64,000 bases of DNA from Symbiodinium natans (GCA_905221605.1 CAJNDS010002357.1:1235331-1299330), one strand, 5' to 3'; shown: positions 34,151 through 46,261, counted from the first letter of the stretch. A program made the numbers and translations. Notes: generated by a model not told the origin, from the sequence alone.

Positions 34151-34711
34151 CGGCGCAATGTGTCTCAGCCTGAGATGCGTCTTGAGATCCAAGGTAGGAC
34201 TTAGAGTCGGGCGTTGGGAGCGGGTCTAGATGGGTTTTAGGGTTTAAGGTTTAGGGTTTAGGGCTTAGGGTTTAGGGACCAAGGTTCAATGCTTCAGAAC
34301 AGACGCAATTTTTTCAGGATAGATCGTGCAAGAACGGCTCTGTAGACTTTTGCAGGCAGCCCAATCGATCCAGGCCACACTATTGTGGTTTCGAGTTTAG
34401 GGTTTAGGGTTTTGGATCTAATTATCCAGTTAGACTTCGTGGCGTGCAGAAACCGGCTGTCACTGGGAAGGCTTCGTCCTTCTGGGGAACTGCATTTGAT
34501 GCTGTTGCACCATGAGGTTGTGCAATCCAGGCCCAACTCAGGTACCCGAACAAGGGTTTGTGCAAGCACTTCCACCGCTTGGAGAGCACTGGTGCTTGTA
34601 ACCTGGCACGCGACACAACATTTGTGCTCCACACTTCCACAGACACTAATTTATACAAAGCCTGTACACCCCAAGCAATCTCTATGAAGAAGAGGACCCC
34701 AAAGCACCCTG

Positions 34712-34740
34712 AGCCCTAAACCCTAAACCCTAAACCCCAA
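34712..34740. repeat. Telomere-like tract overlapping a stop codon
   Basis: CCCTAAACCCTAAACCC on the plus strand. Read on the minus strand it gives GLGFRV and TAG at the end of the spherulin-4-like gene. Similar short tracts lie at 34234-34275 and 34388-34412. Confidence 0.85.
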
Positions 34741-36201
34741 AGCAGGAACCACGCAAACAAACTGCAAAGAGCCAAGGAACATCCCTGCCAAGAGCACTGG
34801 TTGTAGCCCGGGAAGCAAATCTCGCAGTTGAGGTCATTGGGATTGAACCAACAACTCCCCCCACTTGGGGCTTGGGTGTAAACTGGTGGGGCGGGAGGCG
34901 GCGGGCACTCTGGCTCTATCGCCGTCTTTACGAAGTCCACCTGCTGTGCAAAATAGCCCGGCATCGTCGTGTATCCTGGCAGAATTCCACCGCCGCCCTC
35001 TTCCAATACCCATATCCCGTCTGCATTCGTGAAATTGCTGCATGCTGCCCGGCGTACCACTTGCTGCATCTCCGCCACGCCAGGCACCCCATAGACCTCC
35101 GCTGCAGAAGGAGAAACTGCTTAGTTGTCGGGAAACCCAACCCCAGACATGCTTACACGACCACTGAAATTCGAGCCCTCTCTGCAGGACCCGCTTTCGG
35201 AACAGGACTCGGTGCGGCTACGTCTTCTCTGACCCGAAGTCCTCTAAATCAACAGGACCAAGCAGTGCAAGCAATGCAAACAAGAGCGCAAGCACCACGG
35301 CAAAGCCAGGTGGATACCCTGTGGGGCCGGTGAAAGGGCTGGGATCCTTGAAGCCGCTGGTGAAGGAGCTCAGCGACACTTCGACAACCATTGCCCGATC
35401 ACAGCAGTGCTTCCAAGACTCATAGTCGAAGCCTGAAATCTCCCGTACACAGGGATCAGGGCTGCTTTCAACATCCCCTGCTGTCGCTTGTCACTCCCTG
35501 ATTTGTCTAGAATCCCGCCTGTGCCAGGGTTGCACATGACCTCGGCGGAGGGGTCCTTGCTTTTCACATAGGCGTAGAGTTGGTCGTAGTAGGCATCATT
35601 GCCGTTGCATTTGCTGGGATCTGTGGCAGTTTCGTCCACGAAGATCCCTGCAACATCGAAGCAGGCGAAGTAGTTGTCGATGGACTGCTTGACCACGGCC
35701 AAAGAATGGCTGCCCCACTGACTGTAGACGTACCCAATTGTGCGTGCGAGCGGGTTGCTATCAAACAAGGTGACCACAGGTCTCCACACGGGGTCCAAGG
35801 GCAAAGAACCCTGGCATTGGTTAGCAAGTCCATTGCCTGGATTGATGATCGTAGTTGAGCGCGCCGACGACGTTGCCACTTGTTCGTACATAGAACCAGC
35901 CAGTGGTGCCGGCCACTGGTAAATCGGCACGACCAGTTCCATGCCAACCTGCTTTGAGGAACGAGGAGGGTACGAGCGACGAGCACTGCCGTGCCGTACT
36001 TAGCTTCGCTACAGCCTATAAGAAGGGACGCTGGCTACGTCAGCTCCTTCCCCCAACTCCCAATGCCTGCGCCTGAGCCTGGTATGTCTGGTGTGTGGTC
36101 TCCGTGTCGGTCTTGTATTGCAGCAGGCAGCTTTGGCCATTGCAAGGGAAAGGCCACCACAAGCTCGCAGCCAAAAGCAGGCTCCAGACTCCGCGGCTCA
36201 T
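34716..36201 (-). CDS. Spherulin-4-like secreted protein, four exons
   Basis: Exons 36079-36201, 35519-35948, 35328-35432 and 34716-35101 join to 1044 nt, 347 residues plus stop. Phases fit at every joint (0, 1, 1). Residues 1-22 (MSRGVWSLLLAASLWWPFPC) form a signal peptide, so the protein is probably secreted or extracellular. Exon 2 has the spherulation-specific family 4 signatures VVPIYQWP, TTIINPGNG, GYVYSQWG, and GIFVDE with the conserved acidic pair. NPGTG-FDYESW spans the second intron; exon 4 has the family's C-terminal GVPGVAEMQQVV and PGYFAQQVDFVK. A proline linker, a Cys-rich segment and a hydrophobic tail follow. All three introns (35949-36078, 35433-35518, 35102-35327) begin with GC. 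The last residues and the TAG stop are supplied by a telomere-like repeat. Confidence 0.75.
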
Positions 36202-36584
36202 GGCTCCGAATCTTAGGCGAAGGACCCAGAATCCTGGGTGAGCAGAGATGACTGCATGCCCTGGTCGGCTTGGGAGTGAAAGCAACGAGAGAGCCCAGCA
36301 AATACCACGTGTCAGAACCATGCACTGATGCATGTGAGTGCACACTCATAGCCACCGATGTGTGTAGTGTATACCAGCAGGTATACGCACATACACATGG
36401 ACACGGAATGGTTATATACAAAACCCCCACACACTCGCAGGCATACGCGCATACCTGTCGACCCAATCCTACCCACCTACCTACATACATGTATGCAGGC
36501 GGGCAGGCGGCAGTCACGCATGCAGGCAAACATACATGCATCCATGGATCTGTGTATGTGTAAGCATCCTTAGATACATAAGGA

Positions 36585-36642
36585 CATACAGACAGGCAGC
36601 CAGCCAGCCAGGCAGGCAGGCAGACAGGCAAACAGGCAGACT
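36585..36642. repeat. CAGG/CCAG tetranucleotide repeat
   Basis: Degenerate tetranucleotide array (CAGC, CAGG, CAGA), upstream of the spherulin-4-like gene. Confidence 0.85.
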
Positions 36643-36720
36643 ACGTGCCTTAGGATCTGGACAAAACTAGGAAACCTGCTGTCAAGGCCTACGCTGCCTT
36701 AGCTGCCTTGCCTACGCTGC

Positions 36721-37620
36721 CTATGCTGCCCTATAGACCCTCACCACCCCACACGCCTGGTGGACGCCGGCCAAGCCTGGCGCAGCCTGCGGCTCCTCGA
36801 GCTCTGCATGCGAAGCTTCGGAGGCCATAGGGTTCACCCAGAAATTTGTGCACGAAGCCGAAAATGAGAGAAAAAAAAAAGGGCCCGCCAGCAAGGCTGT
36901 GAGAAGTAGCCCCCAGATGCCCCCCTCCAACTGCTCCAGACGCTGCAGGAGCTGCAGCCGTGCCAGCTGCCGCTGCCGCAGCTGCTGCAGCAGTGCCTGC
37001 TCAGAGAACTCCGAAAGCAAATTTGAAGAGATATCGTGGGCCGCCAGTAGAAATCTTCCGTGCCCTTTGTAGGCCCGGGGTGGGGGGTATGAGACACAAG
37101 CATAAGAAGTCGACCACTACGTTGATAAGGATCCAAGGCGGGCCAGAAGGGGCCATATTGCTTGATTAACAAGCTGCTTCTATGGGCTTCTTGAGGACTT
37201 CTTTGCAGAACGTTGCCCTTAAGGTCCCTTTGTGATGCTCTGGCCTTGCGCTTGGCTTCTCTGTTCCGCGAAATAGAAACACCCAAAGGGCAAACGTGTC
37301 ACTTCTGTGTGGGCGTTTTGGGTTGGCATGCTGCATGCTGCTTTGATCCTGGGGGGGGGGGGGGTTCTCTTTCCCTTGGTATCCCTTGGTCCCAAGCGCT
37401 GCAGCTGAGGGTGTTTTGTGAGCTTTGCCTCCGCCTTCTGTCGCAGGTCGTCCAACTGTGACCTGGTCAGGCTGCTGCAGATCGAGCGTCAGCACTTCTA
37501 GAGGTTTCTGGTGGGCGGACTCCTTGAGGGGTCGGGAGCTCCCTGGCACTTTCCGGGACCTGTCCTCAAGAGCAGCCCTCCTCCCACTTCCACGCAGCTT
37601 CCGCCGAACCCGACGTTAAC
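36721..37620 (-). CDS. Candidate coiled-coil protein with a membrane segment
   Basis: Protein-like minus-strand stretches in order: about 37520-37460 (KPLEVLTLDLQQPDQ), about 37455-37390 (LDDLRQKAEAKLTKHPQLQR), about 37275-37190 (NREAKRKARASQRDL then KGNVLQRSPQEA), and 36721-37020 (LLQQLRQRQLARLQLLQRLE followed by GGIWGLLLTALLAGPFFFLS, a likely membrane helix, and a tail to the stop). Charged heptad-like helices suggest a coiled coil. Exon joints were not resolved. It is next upstream of the spherulin-4-like gene on the same strand. Confidence 0.4.
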
Positions 37621-37832
37621 CTCCGAACACCAAGTCGAAAGACCCTTGGGCGATGCAACTGTAAGAGCCCGGCATCAGGCTTGCAAGTCAATGCTGAAGC
37701 TGCCACGCCCCAATATTTCCGCCAGAGTCTTCCAAGAACAGGCCAAGATGCCGTTCCCAAACCGTCGAACCCGCAACTACGTTGCTCCCAACTCGCCGTC
37801 GCACGCTCACGTCTTCAAAGGACTACCCTGAT

Positions 37833-38215
37833 GCCTGAAACCCTGAACCCTAAAGCCTTGAACCCTTGAACCCCTAAACCCTGGAACCCTAAACCCCGAA
37901 ACCCCGAACCCCGAAACCCCGAAACCCCGAAACCCCGAACCCCCTAAAAACCCTAAACCCTAAACCCTAAACCCTAAGACCCAACACATGTCCCACAGCA
38001 GCAGTCAAGGGCCAAACCAAAGAAGGCACGGCTCCGGCTCAGGGCCGGGCTCCCACGACGCAGCCTAGCCGGCCGGCTTAGGGTCCCTAGACCCTAGGGT
38101 CTAGGGTCTAGGGTTTAGGGTTTAGGGTTTAGGGTTTAGGGTTTAGGGTTTAGGGTTTAGGGTTTAGGGTCAGGGTTTGCAGGGTTTAGGGTTTAGGGCT
38201 CAGGGTTTAGGATTG
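37833..38215. repeat. Paired telomere-like arrays, head-to-head
   Basis: CCCTAAA/CCCCGAAA units at 37833-37980 and TTTAGGG units at 38086-38212, converging on about 105 bp of unique sequence. Confidence 0.9.
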
Positions 38216-40230
38216 ACAGTTGACAGGGTATAAAGGGTAACTGGGATATTGAAATGGCAGGGTTTTTTGGGCTTGTAGGGCTTACAGGGTTTGCGCTGTT
38301 AAAAAGCGTCTAGGCGCCTCCAGGGTATATAGGTGTCCATTCTATGCTTGCTAAGAATATCCAACAACTATATCTGGAAAAAATAAGTACATGCATGCAT
38401 ATATACATACATATGTGTATATATATATACGTGTGTATGTATATATTTACATATATTTATGTATACATATATACGTATATGGTCTGAACTCCCCACCTCG
38501 GGCATCATGCGCCGGGCCGTGGGCCGTGGTGTGTCGCATGCGAGGTGCTACGGAAGATGTAGAGGCCCTCATAAGCTGAGGTGGGGTGGAGGCTGTGCAT
38601 TAGGGTTTAGGGTCTAAGGGCTTAGGGTTTCGGGTCTAGGGTGTAGGGTACATATTGAAAATCCCAGAGGCATACAGGCATCATCCTCGGGTTTCGTACC
38701 CCACGATATCCCCCAGAAAAAAGCGCATCATGTCAAACCATGGTGCTCCTGGCAGAATTTGTGCTGGCCTTCTGCAGCTTGGTAGTGTTTAGGCTAACTT
38801 GCAGTCTGGTGAGACTTTCGAGCAGCTGGCCTACAAAAAGGAGCTGAAATGGCTGCATGCCACATGGAAGATCCCCCCAAGTGCAGATCCCTCTCCATGC
38901 GGTTTAGGGTTTAGGATTTAGGGTTTAGGGTTTCAGGACCTTCAAAAATCCGGACGCTAAGCCGCTGCAGTCCTGCGAGCCGCAATCCAGGGACTGCAGA
39001 AATTTTGGGGGGATATTCTGGGGCTGTGCCCTGCAGGGCTTCTGGGAATTCTCTCAAAAAACCTCGCGGTTGGGCACTCCAGGGGATTTCTCTGAACTTA
39101 GCACTCCGGAGAACTCTGCAATCAGGGGGGACTCCAGGATGCTCTGAGGACACAAACTCTTCTTACTGAAGGGAGGTTGAGGGACGGGGGGGTTTCGGCC
39201 CAAGGCTGCCTAAGAATTCTTGAGGTTTATCAGGTACCTAACCCCCCCCCCGTGAACCCTCAAGGATCCTGTGAATACTCTGGGGTCATTCTGGGGTTTC
39301 TCTGGGTAGTTTAACACCGAGGGTGGGAAGAACAAAAAAGCATTAAAACATGCGCACACACATATACCAAAAAAAACAAGAGTCCTGAAACAGACCTCCT
39401 CAAGGGACCATCAAAGCAAGCGGATGCCAGAAGAACATCAGAAACACGTGCCTCTGTAAGGATGCTCCGTCACGCAGCTTGACACACGACATGAATGAGG
39501 AACACCCGCACTACACAGCGGACTATGCAGTTTCTCAGCACCGCTTGTAAGCGGGGGGAAAAGCTAAGTTCATGGCTACCAAACACTTCGAGGCCTGGCA
39601 GCACAGCTGCATCACGGCATGGCACGGGGCGCACGAGCCCTCCGATCTCAAGCAAGTGTTCTGTAGATTTGCATGCACTTGCGCACACGAATGCTGCCGC
39701 AGGTTGTAGTGACAAGGATGCCCACAACGAGCCAGCATCTGGCAACTGAAGTCGCTACGGCTAGGCTGTGTCCTCTTGGCGGGCTGCTACGGCAGGGAAG
39801 GGGGCGGGTGCGAGGAGGAATACCCTGCCCCAGGTCACTCCCGAACGTCTATCAGACTGACCCGGTTGCTCCAAGACCTCTTGATTTCGAGCATGCCGGA
39901 AAGTCCAACACGTGGGGCTACTATGGACAGGGCACCCTGGTGGGTATGATGGGGCCTGCAAAGGCGCCAGGTCAAAGAAGCGAGGCCACGCCACCTGGCA
40001 CACGACTCACATGCCCGGCGCTGCGGGCTTCCGCCCTCATTTGGCATCGGATCCGTTCTCAGAAGCAGAGAGCTTTCCTCTGCACAGCTCACAGCTTACC
40101 AAACCCTGTTGTCATTTGCGCGTCCGTACACGACGACTCACGTCATCATTGCGTGGCCGAGGGGCACGGCAGATGCAGAGGGTGGACACTGCAGGGCTCA
40201 AAACCCAGAAAGCCCTTCTGCGCAACGGCA
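38216..40230. other. No supported gene; scattered telomere-like and TA repeats
   Basis: Includes a TACATA microsatellite (38391-38480) and telomere-like pieces at 38598-38650 and 38900-38936. Minus-strand frames near 39470-40092 are not convincing. Confidence 0.4.
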
Positions 40231-40419
40231 TCAAATTATGCCTCCTGGCTTTGGTTTCGGTTTCTCACGGAAGCTTGAATCAGAAGGGAGAATCAAAGCG
40301 AGCCTCCTCGACTCTGAGCCCTCCAGATCGAACATCACCGCGATGTCCTGAACGGCGAAGCCTTCGAAGCCAGCAAAGAACCCGAGCGGGCACGCGCCTG
40401 CTCTGCCTGCAGTGCCCAC
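40231..40419 (-). CDS. Possible exon, unknown protein
   Basis: Minus-strand frame with a protein-like core FFAGFEGFAVQDIAVMFDLE and SESRRLALILPSDSSFREK, ending at a stop. No second copy, no recognised family; strand agrees with the neighbourhood. Confidence 0.25.
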   Translation of the reverse strand: MGTAGRAGACPLGFFAGFEGFAVQDIAVMFDLEGSESRRLALILPSDSSFREKPKPKPGGII

Positions 40420-40889
40420 AGTGCCTACAGCGGCTACTGAGGCTGCAGACGCTCTTCTTGGACATGGATGAGGCTTGACGCAGGCGAAGCATCATCGCGG
40501 GCGCAAGGCAGGTATCATCGCGAAGAATACCCCTGGCTTTTCACAGTTGGCACCTGGATCAGGCCGGCTCCTTTGCTGGGACATTCTCGCGGATTGCCGG
40601 CGTATCAGATGCATTCGGGTTGGCCATGGAACCTCGTACGAGCCATGGCTCGTGAACTGAGGCTACCGCGTCTCACAGCGTCAACGTCCCGTCCGGCAAT
40701 TCTTCAGCCCAGCTAAGCTAAACTTTGCTCGCCAACATCCGCCCACCAGGCAGCAGGATGACGTCAGTTCTGCCACGCGGAATTCGCCATTCGCGCGTCT
40801 GCCAAGAAAGCACCACTGTGTAAGCAAAAAGTGTTTGGAGCTTTGGAGCTTAGGCGGTCATCCGAGGATGGGCCTTATTCTTTAGACCC

Positions 40890-40982
40890 TACCAGGATGG
40901 GCGATTGTACCCTATCATCCCTTAAAAGGACATTTATAGGGTTCATTGTGGGGATTTTAAGGCCTAGTAGCCCATCCTGGTA
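40890..40982. mobile_element. Short inverted-repeat element with TA ends
   Basis: A 13-bp perfect inverted repeat TACCAGGATGGGC at 40890-40902 and its complement at 40970-40982. Treating the outer TA as a target-site duplication fits a Tc1/mariner-type (Stowaway-like) MITE of about 90 bp. Confidence 0.5.
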
Positions 40983-41181
40983 CACAGAAGTCAAATCATG
41001 AGTGGCAGAATGGGCGCTGCGACGAGCAGGCCAACGTCAGCAAAGCTGCCAGGCGAAAGGACATGTCCCAAGCTGAATAATTCAGTGAAGCCGCAGCATC
41101 TCGGCCGCCCAGAGTCCACATTCCCTAAAGTTCTGCCAGGCCATTCTACATCAGCCTAAACCCTAAACCCAAATCCTAAGG

Positions 41182-42560
41182 GAGCCACTGACTGCTGGGC
41201 TTGGAACTTGGCAGCACGGAAGGTACAATGAAAGGCTTACGCGCGCAGCCAGGACAGGTCCTGCAAAAACCACCCAAGCACAGCTTTAGTTTCGGCTCCA
41301 GTTCGAGCATGTGAGAATTCTCGAAAACCCCTACTGAAGCAGAATGTGATTGGAGGCTTGTCACGTCGCGGTGATCCGAGGAATTTTTCTGCCGACGCAT
41401 GCGACGAGCAGGCCAGCGTCAAGAAAACTCCCAAGCGATGTGATAGCATCGCCAGGCCATTCTACATCAGCGACGCAGCTGACTGCTGGGCTTGGGTGTT
41501 CTGACTTCATACTCTATGCTGCCAAGGAAACTGCATGTTTGCGCAACGGAGCTACAATGAAAGGCTTGCGGGCGCAGCGTGGACAAGTCCTGAAAACGAA
41601 GCTGCAGAGCTTTAGAACTTCATATTTGAGTTCGAGCACGTGGGCTTTCTCAAAAACCCCTACTGAAGCAGAATGTGATTGGAGGCTTGTCACGTCGCGG
41701 TGATCCGAGGAATTTTTCTGCCGACGCATGCGACGAGCAGGCCAGCGTCAAGAAAACTCCCAAGCGATGTGATAGCATCGCCAGGCCATTCTACATCAGC
41801 GACGCAGCTGACTGCTGGGCTTGGGTGTTCTGACTTCATACTCTATGCTGCCAAGGAAACTGCATGTTTGCGCAACGGAGCTACAATGAAAGGCTTGCGG
41901 GCGCAGCGTGGACAAGTCCTGAAAACGAAGCTGCAGAGCTTTAGAACTTCATATTTGAGTTCGAGCACGTGGGCTTTCTCAAAAACCCCTACTGAAGCAG
42001 AATGTGATTGGAGGCTTGTCACGTCGCGGTGATCCGAGGAATTTTTCTGCCGACGCATGCGACGAGCAGGCCAGCGTCAAGAAAACTCCCAAGCGATGTG
42101 ATAGCATCGCCAGGCCATTCTACATCAGCGACGCAGCTGACTGCTGGGCTTGGCTGTTTTGACTTCATGCTCTAGGCTGGAAAGGAAACTGCATGTTTGC
42201 GCAACGGAGCTACAATGAAAGGCTTGCGGGCGCAGCGTGGACAGGTCCTGTACACGAAGCTGCAGAGCTTTGGAACTTCATATTTGAATTCGAGCATGTG
42301 AGCTTTCTCTCAAGCCTTCTCAACAAAGCGGAATGTGATTGGAGGCTTGTCACACTGCGATCGAGGGATGATTTCTGCCTCCGCAAGCAGTCGTTGGCAG
42401 AATGGGCAATCTCGCGAGAAGGCCAACGTCGAGAAAGCTGAACGATTCAGTGAAGCCGCAGCATCTCGGCCGCCCAGAATCCACATTCCCTAAAGGTCTG
42501 CCAGGCCATTCTACATCAATGCCGCCACTGACTGCTGTGCTTGGAAGGGTGTTCTGACTT
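41182..42560. repeat. 329-bp tandem repeat, about four to five copies
   Basis: ACTGCTGGGCTTGG recurs at about 41190, 41482, 41811, 42140 and 42528. The two central units (starting about 41482 and 41811) appear identical. Telomere-like pieces flank both sides (41157-41171 and 42575-42609). Open frames inside are repeat-derived. Confidence 0.9.
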
Positions 42561-42574
42561 CATCCCCATTCATC

Positions 42575-42842
42575 CTGAACCCTAAACCCTAAACCCTAAA
42601 CCCTAAACAGGGCTCTGGCCCAGCCAAAGAACCCGGGGAGCCTGGGCAGAGCGCGTGCGCAAGGTGCGGGAGACGCGGGTCTTCAGCCGCCTTGGGGCCA
42701 AATCAAGCTCAATGCCAGGCGTTGGGCATCCACATGTTAGGGTTCTAGGGTTCTAGGGTTTTACGGTTTTGGGTTTAGGGTTTAGGGTTTATAGGGTTTG
42801 GGGTTTAGCGAGTTTCGGGTTTAGGCTTTATAGGGCTTGGGG
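42575..42842. repeat. Telomere-like tracts, opposite orientations
   Basis: CCCTAAA units at 42575-42609 and degenerate TTTAGGG units at 42738-42842. Confidence 0.85.
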
Positions 42843-42965
42843 ATTTTTACGTCTCAAAGCAATGCTTTGAATTACCGCTCCTTGTGAAGCCTGAGAACAC
42901 GACATAACTTGTCTGCCGCCTGACTGCCGCATCATGTTACAAAGCCGAACATGCTTCTAAGCCTT

Positions 42966-43027
42966 GTCACAGCACATTGCAGCATATCGCAGCACATCGC
43001 AGCACATCGCAGCACATCGCAGCACAA
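42966..43027. repeat. 10-bp tandem repeat (ATCGCAGCAC)n
   Basis: Five to six units beside non-coding DNA. Nothing else recognised up to about 44130. Confidence 0.85.
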
Positions 43028-44137
43028 ACCTCTTGGGGCATCTGCAGAATGCACATACATTCGTGCAATGCTGCGCTCAGTACGCCAACATCAAGCGAGC
43101 TGCCGAAGAAGCTGCCCCCACCCCAGACGGGCTCAAAAGCGAGGTCACCATACGTCGCTCCTTGGCCTTCCAGAGACGGAGAGGAGGACATTGCAGCACC
43201 ATTCGGCGGACCCAGCGCTCGCACCTGATTTTGGGCTGCGCTTAGGGTCTTAGGGTGATGCGCTGGGCGATGTCTGTTACAATCTTCAGCGCACGAGCTC
43301 CGCCGAAAGCTGACAGTCTGCGCCCAGGCTGCAGGGCAGCTCCACAGAACCGAGCTCTGTCAAAAAGAGGGTTCGAGGCAAGCGGAATCGTCCTGTAGCA
43401 AGCTGCGGAAAGTTCACCTGGGATTCGCTGCCTTGTCGGAGATGGAACCGCCACGTAGCTGCGCAGGCTTTCAGCCGGTGTAGAGACAAACGAAGCCACG
43501 CGTGTCCTCGCGCCGAAGACCCGACCCCTCCCCTCGGCACAGGAGAGCGCGCCACGATTGCTGCACTGCTCAACCCACTGTCACAGGACACAGCCTCAGC
43601 AAGACGGATTGCATGCGCTAGTTGGCAAACACTGTTGTTGGGGCATCTGCCGATCGTCTCAGAACGCGCAGGCACAAGCAATGCTGCCGCGAGAAGCCAG
43701 CAGCATCAAGCAAACTGCCGAAGAACATGGAAGAACAGATGCCCGCCCCACCCCCCCAAATCCTGCGCCCAAGAGGTCTGAGAAGTCACCATACGTCGGT
43801 CCTTGGCCTGCAACTGTCAGAGCCGCTATCCGCCATCATTGCTCTCTTCTCTTGTCCACCCGTGCATTTGGAGACTGAGCATCAGTGACCACACGGCTGA
43901 CGAGTCTGCCCCCCCAATCCCCCTCACACACCGCAGCTGCAACCTGAACGCAAGTTCACGCTGTGCTCACTGTACTCGCATATGCTCACTAATTAGCCCC
44001 TTCGCCGCAAGGGCAGTCATCAATGAGAAAAGGTGTCGCCGGCGCGACGCTGCAGGGTGAGAGAAGTCTCTTGAATGATGACAAGCAGCTGACAGCACAT
44101 AGCGTGTCGCTTGAGAGCGCCAAGCTATGAGTGCCTT

Positions 44138-44650
44138 TCATGTTGGCTGCCCTTTGCAAGGAGAGGTGCTGGAAGCTTCGCAATAAAAAGGGCTTGCCGA
44201 GACTGCTTTGACGACCGGCTTTCCCACCGTGTCATAAAGGAGCCGGCAGATGGATGCGTGTGAAGGCTGCGTCAGGTCGTGGAAGGCTTGGATGACCCGG
44301 CCGGTACAGAAGGGACAGCCGGCGCAGAGGCGGAGAATGCGGTGCACCCCAGCTTTCAGGCCAGGGCATCCGAGGCTCCGGGCGCAAGTTCGGCAACGGG
44401 TGGCGCTCCGCGCTTGGGGGGGCGAGCTGCTTAGGATGCCCACCATGTGCAAGGCCTCAGTGAGGCTGCCTGTGCTGGAGAGGTGGAGGTGCAAGCTTAG
44501 ATGGCTGGCGTTTTGACGCATGGAATGGCGAGGCAACGTGAGGCAGACGGCCCGAACCCAGCCTCAACTTCTCACAGACAGCCATCAAAAACTTGGCAAG
44601 CTGAGTAGGCCGGTCGAACGGCCTGGGAATCTCTTGCCCCTCACTTACCT
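44138..44650 (-). CDS. Candidate Cys-rich protein exons
   Basis: A 132-codon minus-strand frame to a stop at 44138 contains CRTCARSLGCPGLKAGVHRI and LRLCAGCPFC, i.e. paired CxxC motifs that could bind zinc, then a helical FHDLTQPSHASICRLLYDTV. A preceding stretch (about 44560-44640) reads FDRPTQLAKFLMAVCEKLRL, resembling the KMQLAKFL exons of genes A and B. Joints are unresolved, and the second similarity may be chance. Confidence 0.3.
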
Positions 44651-44699
44651 GCGCCAAAGGTGCTTCTTGCGGCAAGATGATCGCATGGCCCGTGACTTC

Positions 44700-46260
44700 A
44701 GTGGCTCAGGGTTGTTGCTTCAATCCGCCGGTGTGATCAGAAAGCGGCGAGAGCTTCTCTGTCCCATCTCCTGGTTCGGAAGGACAAGACTGACAAATCG
44801 GTTAAGACTAAAAGCAACAAGCCAAGCGCAGGCACGCGATGCCATGCCAGGCTGGCTCGATTGTGTTTGACATTCACTGGTTTTTTACAGGGTCCTTGTG
44901 AATGCATGGTATGCGCATGCGCTTTCAGGAACACCCGGGCGCTGCAGAAGAGAGACGGTTTACTTTGCATGATCTTGGCTGATGAATACTGTATCAATTT
45001 CTGACGCCTCAACATCAGCTGCAAGTGTCGAGAACTCTTACACGAAATCATGACCAGAGCCGCCACAGACGAAGGAGGACACAAACTGGTGACCGGATTG
45101 GTCGGGGACACTGGCAAGCTGACACGTTCGAGCAACTTCGGCGCAAGTCGCACGGGACGCAGTGTCGCATCAGACAGGGCCTGCAGACGGTGGCCCTAGC
45201 GGCTCTTGCCATCGGCAGTGCGAAGTGTGTCCCGATGTCACGAGAGCCGCAGTGCCTCACATCTCCGCAAGAAGCAAGTTCTTGCAGGACACTGGAGTGA
45301 AGTCAGCGATGCAGCGAGCACTCCCTGCCTGACGCAGCCATTAAGAAGTCATTGCCTAAGCAACTGAGTCCCGTGCATGGAAGCCTGCCATCTCAAGCTG
45401 ACTCGAAGCCGAGGGGCCCCCAAGGTGCCGTGGCCTTACTTCGGGTTGAGGCTTCGGGATTGACACTGGCAAAACAGTATACTGCATCATCACACATTGA
45501 GCGCGTTCCTACTTCTGAGGGCTCCGCAAGACAGCAGCAACCCTACTGCTTGTGAGAGAGTATTAAGGCCGAGCCAGAAGGCAAGCGGAAGCTGCTGTGG
45601 CTTGACTGACCCAAGTGGAGGCCGAAAAGAGAAGAGGAAGCTGAGGCTTGACTGACCCAAGCAGAGGCCGGCAAGAGAAAGGGAAGCTGTGGCGGCTTCG
45701 GGCGAAAGGCTCCAGGCGCCGGGACGAAGTCGGGGCCGGGCTGGCCCTCTTGTTCAGAGGCGATTTGCCTTCTGCAACACTTGCGGTAGAATAGTGGGAT
45801 CTTCTACCTTGGAAGCATAGGAGCAAAAAACAATGAAGTTCCCACTTACCCCCAGCTCCACGAAGCTCACAAACCCAGCTCCCGGAAGCTCATAACGGCA
45901 GGGAACCAAGCTCCTTTGCCATCAGCTCTCGGTTTCTTGTTTGGGCTTCTTGCAGAGAAAACCCCCGGGGCCCGGTCTGGCCCTTTGGGTTTGCAAAAAG
46001 CCCCCCGAAGCTCTCCTCTGCTACGCCCATGCTACGCCCCGACCCCACTGGAAGGCGGAACAAACCCAAACTCAAAAGCTGATACTGCCCAGCTCGGCGA
46101 GCAGGCTGCTTTTCAGAGCACGGCACAAGAGCCTGAGAGCCTCCCCCACACAAAGCGGGCACGTTGAAGGCTGGGGTCTTGACATCGCCAGCCGAGTGAT
46201 TTGACGGACAGTCGTCGAGGCTGACGTTGCGTGGCTAGCTCTTTAGGATGTTGGCCATGT
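44700..46260. other. No supported gene
   Basis: A duplicated segment of about 50 bp (GGCTTGACTGACCCAAG at about 45599 and 45646) is the only structure noted. The minus-strand frame at 45890-46162 is protein-like in part but has no supporting copy. Confidence 0.35.
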
Positions 46261-46261
46261 A

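Noticed and set aside
42966-43027. Short regular repeats as a CRISPR array
   Set aside because: Units are contiguous without spacers, and the genome is clearly eukaryotic.
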